From positions 45,634 to 109,633 of the forward strand of contig JAQTNV010000004.1 of NCBI GenBank assembly GCA_028713675.1: a DNA stretch of 64,000 nucleotides, given 5' to 3'. The DNA is from a bacterium (GTDB lineage: Bacteria > Desulfobacterota > JAPLJL01). This document shows positions 16,492-24,497 of this stretch, in pieces; the stretch's first letter is position 1, and each line of letters opens with the position of its first letter. The position numbers and the translations under genes were made by a program. Under the pieces are notes generated by a model. That model was given only the letters and a program-made list of their open reading frames with translations, searched no databases and had not been told where the DNA came from.

Positions 16492-17658
16492 TTACCAAGC
16501 TTCCTGCAGGATTTTTTCCAGCTCGGCGGGATCGGTGATTTTGACCGGGTTGGTGTAGATACTGGTATCAGTCAGGGCGTCTTCGGCCAGAAGGGGTAGG
16601 GCCTCCCGGGGAATGGGGATATCCCGGAGTTTCCGGGGAATCGGAAGCCCGGAAAGCAGTTTTTCCACCCATTCGATTGTTTTTACGGCCAGTTCGGTAT
16701 CGGAACGGTTCTCCGGGCTGATCCCGAGCGCGCCCGCGATCAGGGCGTAGCGGGGCGCGACCGCTTTCAGGTTGTAACGCATGGAGGGAGCCAGGCAGAT
16801 CGCGTTGGCAACCCCGTGCGGGACCCCGAAGCGGGCCCCGAGGGCATGGGCCAGGGCGTGCACCACCCCGACGAGCGCGTTGGAAAAGGCGATCCCGGCC
16901 AGGGTCGAGGCCAGTAGCTGGTTCCCCCGGGCCGCCAGGTTCTGTCCGTCATTGACGCAGGCGGACAGGCTGCCTGAAATCAGGCGCAGGGCCTGCAAGG
17001 CCAGCCCGTCCGAAACCGGATTGGACCGGCGGGAATGAATCGCCTCGATCGCGTGACTGGCCGCGTCCATCCCGGTCCCGGCGGTGATGTCCGGGGGGAG
17101 CGCGAGGGTCAGACCGGGATCGAGGATGGCGGTCTGAGGGTGGAGATGATCGTCGGTAAGAAGGACTTTCTTCCCGAGGGATTCATTTTTGAAAACCGCC
17201 ACGAAAGTGGCTTCGCTCCCGGTCCCGGCGGTGGTGGGAATGGAAACATGGGGAATCATGGGCCGCCGTACGGTCTGGAAGCCCAGGAGCGGGGAGATGT
17301 CGGCCTGGCCCAGAGTCAGGAGCACCGCGATGCCCTTGGCGGTATCGATCGAGCTTCCCCCGCCCAGGCTGATGATGCCGTCGCAACCGTGCTCGCGGGC
17401 GCAGGCGGCGCCCCGGTTTACGATCTCGATTCCGGAATCGGGGATAACCTCGCTGAAAATCCCGCCTAGAAGGTCGCCGGCGGCCGCGGAGATGGTTTCC
17501 GGGATTCGGGTGCGGGCGCGAAGATTCTGATCCGTGACCAGGAGCGCTTTTTTCACACCCAGGGCTTTTAATTCCTCCCCCAGGCGCGAGGAACTCTGGT
17601 GGCCGAAAACTAATTTGGTGGGATTAAGGAAGGTAAATTTCATTTCTTGAGCGCCCAT
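16492..17658 (-). CDS. iron-containing alcohol dehydrogenase (group III)
   Basis: Oxidises an alcohol to an aldehyde with NAD(P). About 388 residues from the ATG at 17658, which follows AAGGGGAGACC; the open frame extends 39 codons upstream without support. The nucleotide-binding GGGSSIDTAKG is present, and the metal ligands are visible as Asp and His in GTGMDAASHAIEAIH and two His in ALAHALGARFGVPHGVANA. First gene of a two-gene unit with the aldehyde dehydrogenase. The substrate cannot be read from the sequence; 1,3-propanediol-, butanol- and methanol-type enzymes all share this fold. Confidence 0.92.
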   Translation of the reverse strand: MGAQEMKFTFLNPTKLVFGHQSSSRLGEELKALGVKKALLVTDQNLRARTRIPETISAAAGDLLGGIFSEVIPDSGIEIVNRGAACAREHGCDGIISLGGGSSIDTAKGIAVLLTLGQADISPLLGFQTVRRPMIPHVSIPTTAGTGSEATFVAVFKNESLGKKVLLTDDHLHPQTAILDPGLTLALPPDITAGTGMDAASHAIEAIHSRRSNPVSDGLALQALRLISGSLSACVNDGQNLAARGNQLLASTLAGIAFSNALVGVVHALAHALGARFGVPHGVANAICLAPSMRYNLKAVAPRYALIAGALGISPENRSDTELAVKTIEWVEKLLSGLPIPRKLRDIPIPREALPLLAEDALTDTSIYTNPVKITDPAELEKILQEAW

Positions 17659-17822
17659 GGTCTCCCCTTGACAGAAAATAAACCAGGTTCTTATATTAAC
17701 TAAAACTCCTACCATAGCAAAGGATTTCTTGGCAAGACAATTGAAAGAATTTCGGCGGTTTCCGGTTTTTCCCACGCTCTCCCGGCGCGGCGGCCGGGGG
17801 AATCACAGGAGCTAGGCACAAA

Positions 17823-18809
17823 TTGCTGAAACCGATTGCCAACGGGGTTTATCGGGTTGAGTTGCCTTTGGCCTGGCCTCCCTGGACGGTAAATTCATAT
17901 ATTATTGATGATTCTTCCTTGACCCTGATTGATGTCGGATCAGGAAGCGAGGAGTCCCTGGAAATTCTGGAGACGGGACTGGGGGACCTGGGTTATTCGA
18001 TCAAGGAGGTTGAAAGGATCATCATTACCCATGCTCATCTTGATCACTACGGGTTGGGCACCACGGTGACCGATTTTTCTTCCGCCAAGGTTTATTTTCA
18101 TCCCTATGAAAAAGACCGTCTCTTATGCCGGATGGATAAGTATTGGAAACAGAACCAGAATAAAATCTGTGTTTTTTTTGATGAATTGGACCTGCCGGAA
18201 GAGGTGCTCAAACATTTTCAAAGCCTGGTGGCCCAATATTGCGACCAGGCTCTTCCTTTCGAAGCGCGCCAGGTCCGGGATCTCTCCCACCGGCAAAAAA
18301 TCCCCTTCGACCGTTTTACCCTGGAAGTGATTCACCTCCCGGGCCATAGCCCCGGGCATATCGCCCTCTGCGATACAAAAAAGAGGTTCATCTTTTCCGG
18401 CGACCTTTTGCTGATCAAGAGCCTGCCCAGCCCGGTGATCGATCTAGACTGGGGCAGTCCCTGGGTCCAGTACAAGGGCATGGTGGCCCAGCTTGATTCC
18501 CTGAAAAAGCTGGAAGCCTTGAAGGTCAAGCAGGTTTTCCCCGGGCACTGGGAGCCTTTTGACCAGGCCGGGTATTTTATCAGCCAGTATTTTAAGGGGG
18601 CCGTGAAATTCCAGAAGGAAATCCTTTCCCTGGTCGGCCGCGAGGAAAAAACCATTTACGAATTGACCCGGGAAACTTACGGGGGAATGTCGGATATGGC
18701 GATGTTCAATTATCTGCCCGAGGTGTTCGGCACCGTTTCCGTGCTGGTTTCCCAGGGAAAAGTTCTGTCCGAGGTTCGCGGGGGCAAGGCTTTTTACCGG
18801 GCAGTCTGA
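17823..18809 (+). CDS. MBL-fold metallo-hydrolase
   Basis: 328 residues. The metallo-beta-lactamase fold is shown by the dinuclear metal motif THAHLDHYG near residues 75-83, the third-ligand region HLPGHSPGH and the Asp in FSGDLL. A carboxyl-terminal winged-helix-like part (DMAMFNYLPEVFGTVSVLVSQGKV) is typical of LACTB2/RNase Z-like hydrolases with a C-terminal helical domain. The start is probably the TTG at 17823, with AGGAG 10 bases upstream. Divergent from the alcohol dehydrogenase. Hydrolysis of a thioester or lactone is possible; no specific substrate is visible. Confidence 0.85.
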   Translation: MLKPIANGVYRVELPLAWPPWTVNSYIIDDSSLTLIDVGSGSEESLEILETGLGDLGYSIKEVERIIITHAHLDHYGLGTTVTDFSSAKVYFHPYEKDRLLCRMDKYWKQNQNKICVFFDELDLPEEVLKHFQSLVAQYCDQALPFEARQVRDLSHRQKIPFDRFTLEVIHLPGHSPGHIALCDTKKRFIFSGDLLLIKSLPSPVIDLDWGSPWVQYKGMVAQLDSLKKLEALKVKQVFPGHWEPFDQAGYFISQYFKGAVKFQKEILSLVGREEKTIYELTRETYGGMSDMAMFNYLPEVFGTVSVLVSQGKVLSEVRGGKAFYRAV

Positions 18810-18979
18810 CCAAAATCCTATCTTAATCCAAAAATATATTTGATTTAACCTTATCGTTGTAACGAACGTATTTTATTGTAGTCTGCCGATTAATCGGCTC
18901 TTTTTTTGGAGTGCAATAGCCTTGTCCTCGAGCGAAGCGAAGGATTGCTATTGCGTATCAGCTTGTAGGGGAGGGGTTT

Positions 18980-19046
18980 GTCATCTCCCGGAAGTGCTGG
19001 ATCCCTGCTTTCCTTGACCATGCTCAGGACAAGTTGCAGGAATGAC
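18980..19046. repeat. GTCAT-type double-hairpin element
   Basis: Begins GTCATCTCCC and ends GGAATGAC, the inverted ends shared with elements at 20916, 31972 and 56241. It carries internal TGCTCAGGACAAG, seen in degraded form in other copies. It is preceded by GTAGGGGAGGGGTTT (18964), the opening of the GTAGGGG family, so two elements abut. The rest of 18810-18963 shows a GCAATAGC / GCTATTGC hairpin but no gene. Confidence 0.6.
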
Positions 19047-19072
19047 GATGAATAGAGTTGAAGTGAGGGTAT

Positions 19073-20860
19073 TTATCTAGCCCGCCGCCGTGCCCGAACC
19101 AGAACAAATCCCAAAATCCCGATCAGGATCAACCACCAGGAAGCATCTGAGCCCGGAAGCGAGCGGCAGCCGCAGCCGGAGGTTCCCGCCGACTGGTCGG
19201 TGATCTGGAATTCGAGCTCGGAAGCGGAGAGGGCCGGGGTGGTAACCACAATTTGGCTCCCGGAACGGGTCCAGCCGGAATAATCTTTTCCCCCCAGCAT
19301 AACTTTATATTCCGAATCGGGATCCAGGTTGGCGATGATGAGATCGGTCGGTTCGGAAGTGGCTTCCCCGCCGTTGATGGTCAGAAACAGCCTGTGCTTG
19401 TCCGGATCCCAGATGGCCTGGTTGACGAAAGTCCTGGGGTTGGAAACAGACGAGAGGATGGGCTGCCGGTAAAATTCCGGCCCCCGGTGGGAATCGGCGA
19501 TGGTCCGGAAGTTGGATTCCGGGGTGAGGGCCCGGGCCAGGAGGGGAAAGCCGTTCTGGGCCACCTTGAGAAAATTGAACCCGAAGTAGCCGTATTGCCA
19601 CTTGTCTTCCTGCCAGGCCGGCTGGCCGAAGAAGACTTCCACTCCCTTGGTTAATTTCCGAAAAAGATCCTGATCGTCCATCTCCCGGGCCAGGACCATC
19701 CCGAAAACCGTGGAGAGGACATCCATCGCGTTCATATTGGCCATCACCCCCAGCCGGGCCGGGGAGGATTGGGCCCGATGGGCGATTAGGGGTTGAAACA
19801 TTGTTTGGGCGGCATAGGAGAACGGGCAGGTATGGTGGTGCGAGTGGCAGGAAGGCTCCGAGGATTGGGGCGAATAGGGGTCCGGGGCGGCCAGCGGCAC
19901 CGGTTCATAACCGCTGGGACTGGTAAGAATGAAGGCCGTGTCCGTGCCGAAAACATCTTCGATCACCGCGTTTTTCTTGAAAACCGGGTAGGCCGCTTCG
20001 ACAAATTTATGGTCCAGGCCGTCCAGAAATGAAAGCGACCAGGCGGTGTAGGCCCCGTTCAGGGTTTTGATGATATACGGCTGCGGATCGAAGGGAACAA
20101 ACATCTCGTAAAAGAAAGCGTTGCCGGGGTCCTGCATGTTTTCCTTTATCCAGGCGAGCCAGAGAGGGGTGACGGCCTCCAGGTCCCGGCCGGGGTCGGG
20201 GGGGACGACGTGCAGGGCGTAATGGGGCATGACGTTGCAGGGAACAAAAACCCGGTTGGTCTCACAACAGACCGCGTAATATTTTTCCCCGAGGGAATCC
20301 CGGTTGTTGAGGATGAGGTCGTAAAGATTCCCTGACAGGGAGGTCATATTGGTGGTGAATTCCAGGTCCTGGAAGGTGAGCTTTTGGTCGGAGTCGTATT
20401 TGCGGTCTCCGGCCTGGCGCTCATAGAAAGCCATCATTAAAAGGAGATGACCGGTGTACATGATGTTGTAGGGATAAAGAGGGTCGGCGCCGCCCCAGTC
20501 GGCCACCATCCAATCCTGCCAGCAGTGGTGGTTGAGCATTTTTTGAGTCAACCCGTCCAGGGCTTCGGTAAACGGTTTGGGGTAGGCGGGGGTATGCTCG
20601 GCCGCCATGGAGACCCCGTAAGCGGTAAAGGCCAGGATATAACGGCGGTAATAACCCATCCCGATGCCGACCCCGATTTCCTCTCCCCAGTCATCGGGGT
20701 TGAAGTCGTCCGGGTCGGTTTGGGAAACCGCGTGGATGTAGTTGAACAACCCCAGGGTTTCATTGTCGAGGTAGGGATAATCCTGGAAATAACCCCGGCT
20801 GGGAGCAGGAAAGAGAAAGAGAAGAAATACAATTGCTGGAATCGTTTTAGTCAGTTTCAT
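19073..20860 (-). CDS. exported linalool dehydratase/isomerase (Ldi)-like protein with MYXO-CTERM-like anchor
   Basis: 595 residues from the ATG at 20860. A signal peptide (TIPAIVFLLFLFPAPSRG) is followed by an Ldi-like domain. From memory of the Castellaniella defragrans enzyme, NIMYTGHLLLM (His138) matches NIMYKGHLNLM, CETNRVFVPC (Cys199, Cys208) keeps the two catalytic Cys nine residues apart, and GAYTAWSL (Tyr271) matches its YTTAWTL. LAREMDDQDLF is also shared. The position of the catalytic Asp appears as His43 (NYIHAV versus NYIDFI). Extra features are a CHSHHHTC loop (338-345) and a 150-residue carboxyl extension ending GCGCRS (Cys563, Cys565), a hydrophobic helix and RARRRAR, like a MYXO-CTERM sorting tail. 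Ldi interconverts myrcene, linalool and geraniol; the substrate here is unknown. Confidence 0.82.
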   Translation of the reverse strand: MKLTKTIPAIVFLLFLFPAPSRGYFQDYPYLDNETLGLFNYIHAVSQTDPDDFNPDDWGEEIGVGIGMGYYRRYILAFTAYGVSMAAEHTPAYPKPFTEALDGLTQKMLNHHCWQDWMVADWGGADPLYPYNIMYTGHLLLMMAFYERQAGDRKYDSDQKLTFQDLEFTTNMTSLSGNLYDLILNNRDSLGEKYYAVCCETNRVFVPCNVMPHYALHVVPPDPGRDLEAVTPLWLAWIKENMQDPGNAFFYEMFVPFDPQPYIIKTLNGAYTAWSLSFLDGLDHKFVEAAYPVFKKNAVIEDVFGTDTAFILTSPSGYEPVPLAAPDPYSPQSSEPSCHSHHHTCPFSYAAQTMFQPLIAHRAQSSPARLGVMANMNAMDVLSTVFGMVLAREMDDQDLFRKLTKGVEVFFGQPAWQEDKWQYGYFGFNFLKVAQNGFPLLARALTPESNFRTIADSHRGPEFYRQPILSSVSNPRTFVNQAIWDPDKHRLFLTINGGEATSEPTDLIIANLDPDSEYKVMLGGKDYSGWTRSGSQIVVTTPALSASELEFQITDQSAGTSGCGCRSLPGSDASWWLILIGILGFVLVRARRRAR

Positions 20861-20904
20861 CAATCGTACCGGAAGGATGAAAAAAAATTGAGCGACCCGG
20901 GCAA

Positions 20905-20910
20905 ATTATA
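20905..20910 (-). promoter_or_regulatory. candidate -10 box for the Ldi-like gene
   Basis: A perfect TATAAT on the minus strand about 45 bases before the start, with no convincing -35 at the right distance; the upstream bases belong to the edge of a GTCAT-type repeat. Confidence 0.35.
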
Positions 20911-20915
20911 ATGAA

Positions 20916-21010
20916 TGTCATCCTGAGCCTGAGCGAAGGATCTGGTTCATCGGTATTCTCCGTTGGAAGAGAGATTCTTCACCCCGCCAGAGGGTGGGGT
21001 TCAGAATGAC
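20916..21010. repeat. GTCAT-type dispersed element
   Basis: Starts TGTCATCCTGAGCCTGAGCGAAGGATC and ends CAGAATGACA. The ends are inverted copies of each other, with an inner CCGCCAGAGGGTGGGG block. It lies between the Ldi-like and mscS genes. Confidence 0.65.
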
Positions 21011-21052
21011 AAAATATATATTTTACAAAAGTCTTGTAAATAAAATTATACC

Positions 21053-21775
21053 TTAAACCTGGGGAGGAAGGATCTTGGTGATGATCGTCTGCGACAGCTT
21101 GGAATTGGGGATGATGATCAGGTTGTTCTGCTGATTGCGGATCCGGGTCGAACGCCAGTCGGTATCGACCACCTGTCCTTCTTCTCCGCTCTGGAGTCTA
21201 ATCTGGTCTCCCACCCGGATCTGCCCGCCAATAGTCATGAAAAGGCCGGCGAAGAGGTTGGAGAGGGTTTCCTGCAGGGCCAGGGCTACGGCCAGGCCTC
21301 CGATTCCCAGGGTGGTCAGCAGGGGGGTAATGGAAACCCCCAGCTGATTCAACATGGTGATAATTCCGATCACCAGGATGGAAATCCGGGCCAGGTTCCT
21401 GGTCAGGCCGGAGAAAGGAATGGCGGTGGGAGTGCGGTCCGAGTAGAACTGGGCCAGCCGGGAGGCCAGGTTGGCGAACAGGATGGTGAAAAAAAGAATC
21501 GCCAGCGCGATCAGAAGACGATCGATCCAGCCGGACAAATTAAGTAATCTGGTCGCAAAAGAAATGCCGGGGAGAAGGGCCAGGGGGATAATCCAAGGAT
21601 GGATGGTTTGGAAAAGGATCTCTTTCCCTTTCCACTCCACCTTCCCGAGCAATTTAGGGAGATAATGCTGGCAGAGCCAGCGGAGAAAATATCCCGCCGC
21701 CAGGGAGATCAGCACAGCGGAAATGGCGAAAATTAATTGCACCAGCAATACATTGTTGTGAAACAAACTTTCCAT
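21053..21775 (-). CDS. small-conductance mechanosensitive channel (MscS family)
   Basis: 240 residues, short for MscS (about 280). Three to four transmembrane helices occupy residues 10-130, followed by the pore helix region LGIGGLAVALALQETLSNLFAG, the most conserved part of the family, and the beta domain GGQIRVGDQIRL with WRSTRIRNQQNNLIIIPNSKL. The carboxyl-terminal vestibule domain is mostly missing, as in short YbdG/MscS relatives. The channel opens in the inner membrane under hypo-osmotic stress. Start ATG at 21775 follows AAGGAGTGGTCC. Single-gene unit. Confidence 0.9.
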   Translation of the reverse strand: MESLFHNNVLLVQLIFAISAVLISLAAGYFLRWLCQHYLPKLLGKVEWKGKEILFQTIHPWIIPLALLPGISFATRLLNLSGWIDRLLIALAILFFTILFANLASRLAQFYSDRTPTAIPFSGLTRNLARISILVIGIITMLNQLGVSITPLLTTLGIGGLAVALALQETLSNLFAGLFMTIGGQIRVGDQIRLQSGEEGQVVDTDWRSTRIRNQQNNLIIIPNSKLSQTIITKILPPQV

Positions 21776-21955
21776 GGACCACTCCTTTCTAACTACTTAT
21801 TATTTTAATTAGATTAGAAAATAAAGGAATGGTTTCCATTTTCAGGCCGGGTCTATCCTGGAGAAGCTTATCAGGAACCGGAAGAGGCAGACGATCCCCG
21901 GGGTGATCCCGGGCATGCCTCTGACTTTAATCCCGGGAAACCGAAAGGGTGATTA

Positions 21956-21984
21956 TTGACTTTATTATCCATTTGAATTATCTA
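21956..21984 (+). promoter_or_regulatory. promoter of the tRNA-Val pair
   Basis: TTGACT (21956-21961), a 17-base spacer and TATCTA (21979-21984), with the predicted start a few bases before the tRNA 5' end at 21998. Confidence 0.6.
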
Positions 21985-21997
21985 GAATAATTGAAAC

Positions 21998-22072
21998 AGG
22001 CGCGTAGCTCAGTGGGGGAGCGCTGCCTTGACACGGCAGAGGTCGAGGGTTCAAATCCCTCCGTGCCTACCA
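21998..22072 (+). tRNA. tRNA-Val (anticodon GAC)
   Basis: Full cloverleaf. Acceptor AGGCGCG pairs with CGTGCCT, D stem GCTC/GAGC, anticodon stem CTGCC/GGCAG with loop TTGACAC (anticodon GAC), T arm GAGGG-TTCAAAT-CCCTC, and encoded ACCA end. Confidence 0.95.
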
Positions 22073-22084
22073 TAAAAAGAAACT

Positions 22085-22180
22085 GTTTCGAGTTTGTCGT
22101 CTCTAGTTTCGAGTTAATAATCAAAACCAGAGACCAGAGACAATAAATATTTTTAGGCTCCGAGTTTCGAGTTAATAATA
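22085..22180. repeat. heptamer array between the two tRNA-Val genes
   Basis: Units GTTTCGA, GTTTGTC, GTCTCTA, GTTTCGA, GTTAATA, then CCAGAGA, CCAGAGA, CAATAAA, and again GTTTCGA, GTTAATA. CCAGAGA is near the reverse complement of GTCTCTA, so parts may pair. Confidence 0.7.
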
Positions 22181-22247
22181 TCCGATAATTTGGGGTTGAT
22201 TTAAAGCTTACGTATTTGGTATAACATACCAGGGAATATGAAAAATC

Positions 22248-22322
22248 AGGCGCGTAGCTCAGTGGGGGAGCGCTGCCTTCACACGGCAGAGGTCGAGGGT
22301 TCAAATCCCTCCGTGCCTACCA
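22248..22322 (+). tRNA. tRNA-Val (anticodon CAC)
   Basis: Identical to the tRNA 250 bases upstream except for one base, the first anticodon position (G34 to C), giving loop TTCACAC and anticodon CAC for GUG codons. All stems and the CCA end are intact. No gene is visible in the following 220 bases up to thrS. Confidence 0.95.
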
Positions 22323-22544
22323 TCTTTAAAATGCAGGTTGCGGATCCTCCTTCGCCATGAATTCGGAGGACAGGTTACGGAAAGCGGAATGCTAAAACAA
22401 ATTCATACTGATCAGGCGGATAATTGCTAGTCCAAGAACTTCTTTCCCTAACAAAATTTACCAATTAAATTATGATTCTCCTCTTTGAAGCATCATTATT
22501 GCGGATGCCTCATTTGCTATTGATTTGTCCGGGGGTGACGGAAA

Positions 22545-24497
22545 TTGAGCGGAGCTGAAAACACAGTCAAGATCAAGTCGGCCGATGGATCTGTCCGCGA
22601 TTTTACCCGGGGAAAATCGGCCCGGGAGTTTATCGCGGAGATGCCCGACTCGAAGAATTTCGTCGCGGTTCTCGTCAACGGGAAACTCGCGGATCTCAAC
22701 ACCCCGATTGCGGAAGATTCCGAACTCCGGCCGGTGACGCTGACCGACCAGGAAGGAATTGATATTCTCCGGCATTCCACCTCGCACGTAATGGCCCAGG
22801 CCGTCAGGGAGCTTTTCCCGGGGGTGAAAATCGCCATCGGACCGTCGATTGAGGACGGGTTTTATTACGACTTTGAATATGGGAAATCCTTCACCCCGGA
22901 AGACCTCCTGGCCATCGAGAAAAGGATGGCGGAGATTATCCGGTCGGACGCGCCTTTTACCCGGCTGGAATGTCCCCGGGACGAGGCCATCCGTCTGTTC
23001 ACCGAACAGGGAGAAGGTTACAAGGTTGAGATTCTCAACGAGATCCCCGATCCGAAAATATCCCTTTACCGGAGCGGTGAATTTGTCGATCTCTGCCGCG
23101 GGCCCCATCTTCCCTCCACCGGGGTGATCAAGGCTTTCAAGCTCACGGGCCTGGCGGGCGCCTACTGGCGCGGGGACGAGCATCGGCAGATGCTGCAGCG
23201 GATCTACGGGACCGCATTTCCGACCCGGGAAGAGCTGGATGAGTATCTGCACCTGGTGGAGGAAGCCAAGCTCCGGGACCACCGTAAATTAGGAAAGGAA
23301 CTCGGTCTTTATTCCATCGAGGATGACATCGGCCCCGGCCTGGTCCTCTGGCATCCCAAGGGAGCGGCCGTCCGGATGGTGATCGAGGATTTCTGGAGAA
23401 AAGAGCACATCAAGAGGGGATATCAGATTTTGTTTACCCCGCATGTGGCGAGGCAAAAACTCTGGGAAAAAAGCGGACACACGGGTTTCTACCGGGAGAA
23501 CATGTTTTCCCCCATGGATGTGGAGGGGATGCCCTACCTCGTCAAACCGATGAATTGCCCGTTTCATATTTATGTTTATAAAAACCAGATCCGGAGCTAC
23601 CGGGACCTGCCGCTCCGCTACGCGGAACTGGGCACGGTTTACCGGTATGAGCGCTCGGGGGTATTGCACGGGCTTTTACGGGTCCGGGGCTTTACCCAGG
23701 ATGATGCCCACATTTTTCTGACCGAGGAACAGCTTGGACCGGAGATCGAGACGCTGATGGACTTCACCGTGGGGATGCTGAACCAGTTCGGTTTCTCCGA
23801 TTTCGAGATCTTCCTGAGCACCCGGCCGGAAAAGTCCGTCGGCAGCGCGGAAGCCTGGGAAAAAGCCACAAATTACCTGATTTCGGGCCTGCAGAAAATG
23901 GGGCTGAAATACACGGTCGATCCCGGCGCGGGGGTTTTCTACGGGCCCAAGATCGATATCAAGATCCGAGACAGCCTGAAGCGGACCTGGCAATGCTCCA
24001 CCCTGCAGGTGGACTTCAATCTGCCCGAGCGTTTCGGGGTGGAATACATTTCCGAAGACGGCAAGGCGCACCAGGCGATCATGATCCACCGGGCGCTGAT
24101 GGGGTCGCTGGAGAGGTTTTTCGGCTGCCTGATCGAGCATTACAAGGGGGATTTCCCCCTGTGGATGGCCCCGGTGCAAATGAGGGTTATCGCCATCAAC
24201 GAGCGGAATGTCGCCTATGCGCAACGGGTCTGGGAGGAGCTGCTCGGGCGGGGCATCAGGGTTGACCATGACTTCAGCCGGGAGAAATTATCTTACAAAA
24301 TTCGCAAGGCGGAACTGGAAAAAATTTCTTATTCCATTATCGTTGGAGATAAAGAAGAGAAGGCCGGGGAGATTGCTCCCCGGGGGCGGCGGGGAGAACT
24401 CGGAAAGGCGATGAAGGTTTCCGAATTTCTGGAAGGCTTGGCCCCGGAATTGTCTCTCCCGCAAAAGAAAGGAGGCGTATATCAGACGGGAAGTTAG
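22545..24497 (+). CDS. thrS: threonyl-tRNA synthetase
   Basis: Charges tRNA-Thr. The 650-residue protein has the full domain set: TGS (residues 5-65), the editing domain with HSTSHVMAQ and CRGPHLPSTG, the class II catalytic core with zinc-ligand motif MNCPFH, and an anticodon-binding end (PVQMRVIAINERNVAYA). The start is a TTG at 22545 with GGGGGTG eight bases upstream. It leads the thrS-infC-rpmI-rplT-pheS-pheT block, and its last 17 bases overlap the infC start. I see no T-box leader in 22323-22544. Confidence 0.97.
   Translation: MSGAENTVKIKSADGSVRDFTRGKSAREFIAEMPDSKNFVAVLVNGKLADLNTPIAEDSELRPVTLTDQEGIDILRHSTSHVMAQAVRELFPGVKIAIGPSIEDGFYYDFEYGKSFTPEDLLAIEKRMAEIIRSDAPFTRLECPRDEAIRLFTEQGEGYKVEILNEIPDPKISLYRSGEFVDLCRGPHLPSTGVIKAFKLTGLAGAYWRGDEHRQMLQRIYGTAFPTREELDEYLHLVEEAKLRDHRKLGKELGLYSIEDDIGPGLVLWHPKGAAVRMVIEDFWRKEHIKRGYQILFTPHVARQKLWEKSGHTGFYRENMFSPMDVEGMPYLVKPMNCPFHIYVYKNQIRSYRDLPLRYAELGTVYRYERSGVLHGLLRVRGFTQDDAHIFLTEEQLGPEIETLMDFTVGMLNQFGFSDFEIFLSTRPEKSVGSAEAWEKATNYLISGLQKMGLKYTVDPGAGVFYGPKIDIKIRDSLKRTWQCSTLQVDFNLPERFGVEYISEDGKAHQAIMIHRALMGSLERFFGCLIEHYKGDFPLWMAPVQMRVIAINERNVAYAQRVWEELLGRGIRVDHDFSREKLSYKIRKAELEKISYSIIVGDKEEKAGEIAPRGRRGELGKAMKVSEFLEGLAPELSLPQKKGGVYQTGS

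Noticed and set aside
18810-19072. Small gene between the MBL hydrolase and the Ldi-like gene
   Set aside because: Only repeats and a hairpin are present, with no open frame having a start and ribosome site.
22323-22544. T-box riboswitch upstream of thrS
   Set aside because: No T-box consensus (TGGNACCGCG-like) and no terminator hairpin in the leader.
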